Source of the DNA: CAWHOW01 sp963831005
GTDB taxonomy: Bacteria > Bacteroidota > Bacteroidia > Bacteroidales > CG2-30-32-10
Assembly: GCA_963831005.1 (NCBI GenBank)
Contig: CAWHOW010000048.1
Location: forward strand, 27,759-91,758
Reading direction: 5' to 3'
Length of the DNA: 64,000 bases
Positions 62,603-64,000 of this stretch are shown in pieces. How positions within the stretch are numbered: the stretch's first letter is position 1; each line of letters begins with the position of its first letter. A program made the position numbers and the translations under genes. The notes below the pieces were generated by a model that was not told where the DNA came from, did not search any database, and worked only from the letters and a program-made list of their open reading frames with translations.

Positions 62603-62757
62603 TACTTGTTTTTTGCAGATGAATATATAAAAAATGTATTACAAGACGGCACGACACATAAACATATATAGATACTTGCATGTATCGCTTTTCGGAAACC
62701 ATTATAACAGTTTGCAAAGCCTTGTTAACAGCATATCCGCCGAAACCCTTGCTACCG

Positions 62758-62781
62758 TATATATATATATATATATATATT
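62758..62781. repeat. TA dinucleotide microsatellite
   Basis: An uninterrupted run of alternating T and A of about 24 bases, upstream of array 4. It is a likely site of length variation. Confidence 0.8.
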
Positions 62782-62934
62782 CTAACTCCTTATTATCATT
62801 CAATTATTTCTTTAAATCAATCAGCAGCATGATGCCCCTTTCATTATTGGCTGGCTGGTTTGCCCACATGCCTGTTTTATCTAAATTGCAGATAATCAGG
62901 TCTTCGCAAATGAAAAACGCCTTCAAGTATGTGA

Positions 62935-63152
62935 TAATCAAGCGTTGGTTTGTGGCATTCGGGCACCCGAGTGTGGCATTCGGGCACCCGAGTGTGGCAT
63001 TCAGTCGCCCGATTATGATAATCGGGCACCCGAAGATGGCATTCGGGCACCCGAGTGTGGCATTCAGGCACCCGATTGTAACAAAGATGCACCTGATTAT
63101 GGCAATCAAGCGCTTGTTTATGGCATTCAAGCGCCCGAGTGTGATTTATGTT
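62935..63152. repeat. 21-bp tandem repeat array 4 (about 10-11 units)
   Basis: Ten to eleven imperfect 21-base units with core GCATTCGGGCACCCGAGTGT. Most contain TCGGG-CA-CCCGA, a 12-base inverted repeat. It is more diverged than the other arrays, especially on the right (GCATTCAAGCGCCCGAGTGT, GCAATCAAGCGCTTGTTTAT). No spacers. It ends about 112 bases before the ATG at 63265. The remaining part of the 961-base gap 62304-63264 holds the promoter elements and the TA tract listed here, and otherwise no gene I trust. Confidence 0.85.
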
Positions 63153-63264
63153 GACCCGTTTGTCATGTACGGGAAGCTAATAGCCACTTATCAGGACACA
63201 AATAGCACTTATATATTCAATAATAACTCACTACTATTTACTAACCATTTAAAACAAAAAACTT

Positions 63265-64000
63265 ATGGGAAAATTGATTAAAAAACTGATTCTTGCGTTA
63301 AATCTTTGGAGTTTAACCGAAGCTGCAAGAATAAAAAAACAACTCGACATTGCTAACGCGCATACAGCCAATCCTGCTCTGGTGCCAGGGCTTACTCCTA
63401 CACCCGCATCGGTGATTACCATGATTAACACACAAAGCGGTTATTACACACTAAGGGATAGCCTAATAGAACAGATGAAACAGGTTACAGAAAACATACA
63501 CAAGAACGGCACAGCAATCAACGACATTTTTGTTGACCAGTGGGCGCCACAAACACAGGTAGCCATTGGAACCGATGCTTCAAAAGCTAAATTACTGGGT
63601 TATGGAATTAAAGGCCAGGACACCGGGCATACCCCTGTTATTGCATCAATTGAAAAAGTAATAGTGCTATCGAGCCACCCTGTTATAGTTAAAATTGATG
63701 TAAATACACATGATGTACATTTCTTACATATACACAATAACCTTACAGGCAAACGCAAACTTCCGGCAGGTATGTTGCGTGTTGATATTTACGGATACAC
63801 GGGTGCAGCAGGTTTAGTAATAGCCGACCTTGCCGCATTAATAGCCCTCGGCGGCGGATATTTGGGCGAAGCAAGCAGGGGAAAGTTTACAAATGTATTT
63901 ACTACCAATACAGGTAAAACTGAATACTATGTGGCTGTGTATGTTGATAAGAAAACTAAAAAGCCTGCTTCACAAAGCCCTGTAGCAAGCGGGATTATTA
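63265..64000 (+). CDS. Uncharacterised protein, paralogue of the protein at 42511 (3' end beyond window)
   Basis: At least 245 codons are open to the window edge from ATG 63265 (MGKLIKKLILALNLWSLTEA). The protein runs HTANPALVPGLTPTPASVIT, a helical region with RDSLIEQMKQVTENIHKNGTAIND and TQVAIGTDASKAKLLGYGIKGQ, then a beta-rich, Gly-rich domain (HFLHIHNNLTGKRKLPAGMLRVDIYGYTGAAG). EYYVAVYVDKKTKKPASQSPVASGII closes the visible part. The same pattern of blocks is found in the 42511 protein. Both genes lie directly beside a 21-bp array. No signal peptide or known catalytic motif; function unknown. Confidence 0.75.
   Translation, partial: MGKLIKKLILALNLWSLTEAARIKKQLDIANAHTANPALVPGLTPTPASVITMINTQSGYYTLRDSLIEQMKQVTENIHKNGTAINDIFVDQWAPQTQVAIGTDASKAKLLGYGIKGQDTGHTPVIASIEKVIVLSSHPVIVKIDVNTHDVHFLHIHNNLTGKRKLPAGMLRVDIYGYTGAAGLVIADLAALIALGGGYLGEASRGKFTNVFTTNTGKTEYYVAVYVDKKTKKPASQSPVASGII

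Noticed and set aside
19963..63152. CRISPR arrays
   Set aside because: The repeats are contiguous, without spacers, and no cas genes are present.
62634..63281. Open frame running through the TA tract and array 4
   Set aside because: Composition follows the microsatellite (YIYIYIY) and the array; it overlaps the start of the better-supported gene at 63265.

Overview
The window comes from a low-GC Bacteroidota (Bacteroidia-like) chromosome. Four proteins end in a type IX secretion (T9SS type A) sorting domain. Many genes are preceded by the Bacteroidetes -7 box TAnnTTTG, and Shine-Dalgarno sequences are mostly absent. An OmpL-like porin and an OmpA/PD40/TPR envelope protein fit the same group. 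A full set of [NiFe]-hydrogenase maturation genes suggests an anaerobic or microaerobic lifestyle, but no hydrogenase structural gene lies in the window.

Layout. 0-1.5 kb: the 5' part of a Dam-type adenine methylase and a ParE/RelE-type toxin-antitoxin pair. 1.8-7.6 kb: hypF, a four-helix-bundle gene, hypC, hypD, a CPBP membrane protease and rlmF. 7.8-12.5 kb: a heterodimeric ABC exporter and an amidohydrolase. 12.7-15.7 kb: small unknown proteins and a porin. 15.8-19.5 kb: a 7-TM protein and an AhpD-like protein with the same 33-bp upstream element, a DUF488 protein, a 227-bp MITE-like inverted-repeat element and an AraC regulator. 19.9-28 kb: accessory region with a 21-bp tandem array, an AIPR-family phage-resistance candidate flanked by inverted repeats, a barstar-like inhibitor, a methyltransferase, a metallophosphoesterase and a frameshifted pseudouridine synthase. 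28-34.5 kb: cyclophilin, a T9SS beta-propeller, S4 protein, an RNA helicase with motif II DEAE, a methyltransferase and Dus. 34.6-40.3 kb: hypE-hypA-hypB, uvrB and a membrane-anchored endonuclease/phosphatase. 40.7-47.9 kb: T9SS protein, a second 21-bp array, an unknown protein, 188-bp tandem repeats, rhomboid protease, mutL and a radical SAM enzyme. 48-54.2 kb: tRNA-Ser(CGA), beta-helix lipoprotein, DUF2905, a VanX-like peptidase, OmpA/DUF1573 protein and a lipoprotein. 54.3-64 kb: a third 21-bp array, T9SS proteins, a frameshifted TPR gene, a VWA membrane protein, a FISUMP lipoprotein, a fourth 21-bp array and a truncated gene.

How genes work together: HypA and HypB deliver nickel, HypE and HypF make the cyanide ligand, and HypC and HypD assemble the Fe(CN)2CO unit. 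The two hyp groups lie about 29 kb apart. The ABC pair forms one exporter with one conventional and one degenerate ATP site. The T9SS proteins are surface cargo.

The most unusual feature is four intergenic minisatellites with four different unit sequences but the same 21-bp period. Two of them directly adjoin genes for apparently paralogous, uncharacterised proteins.
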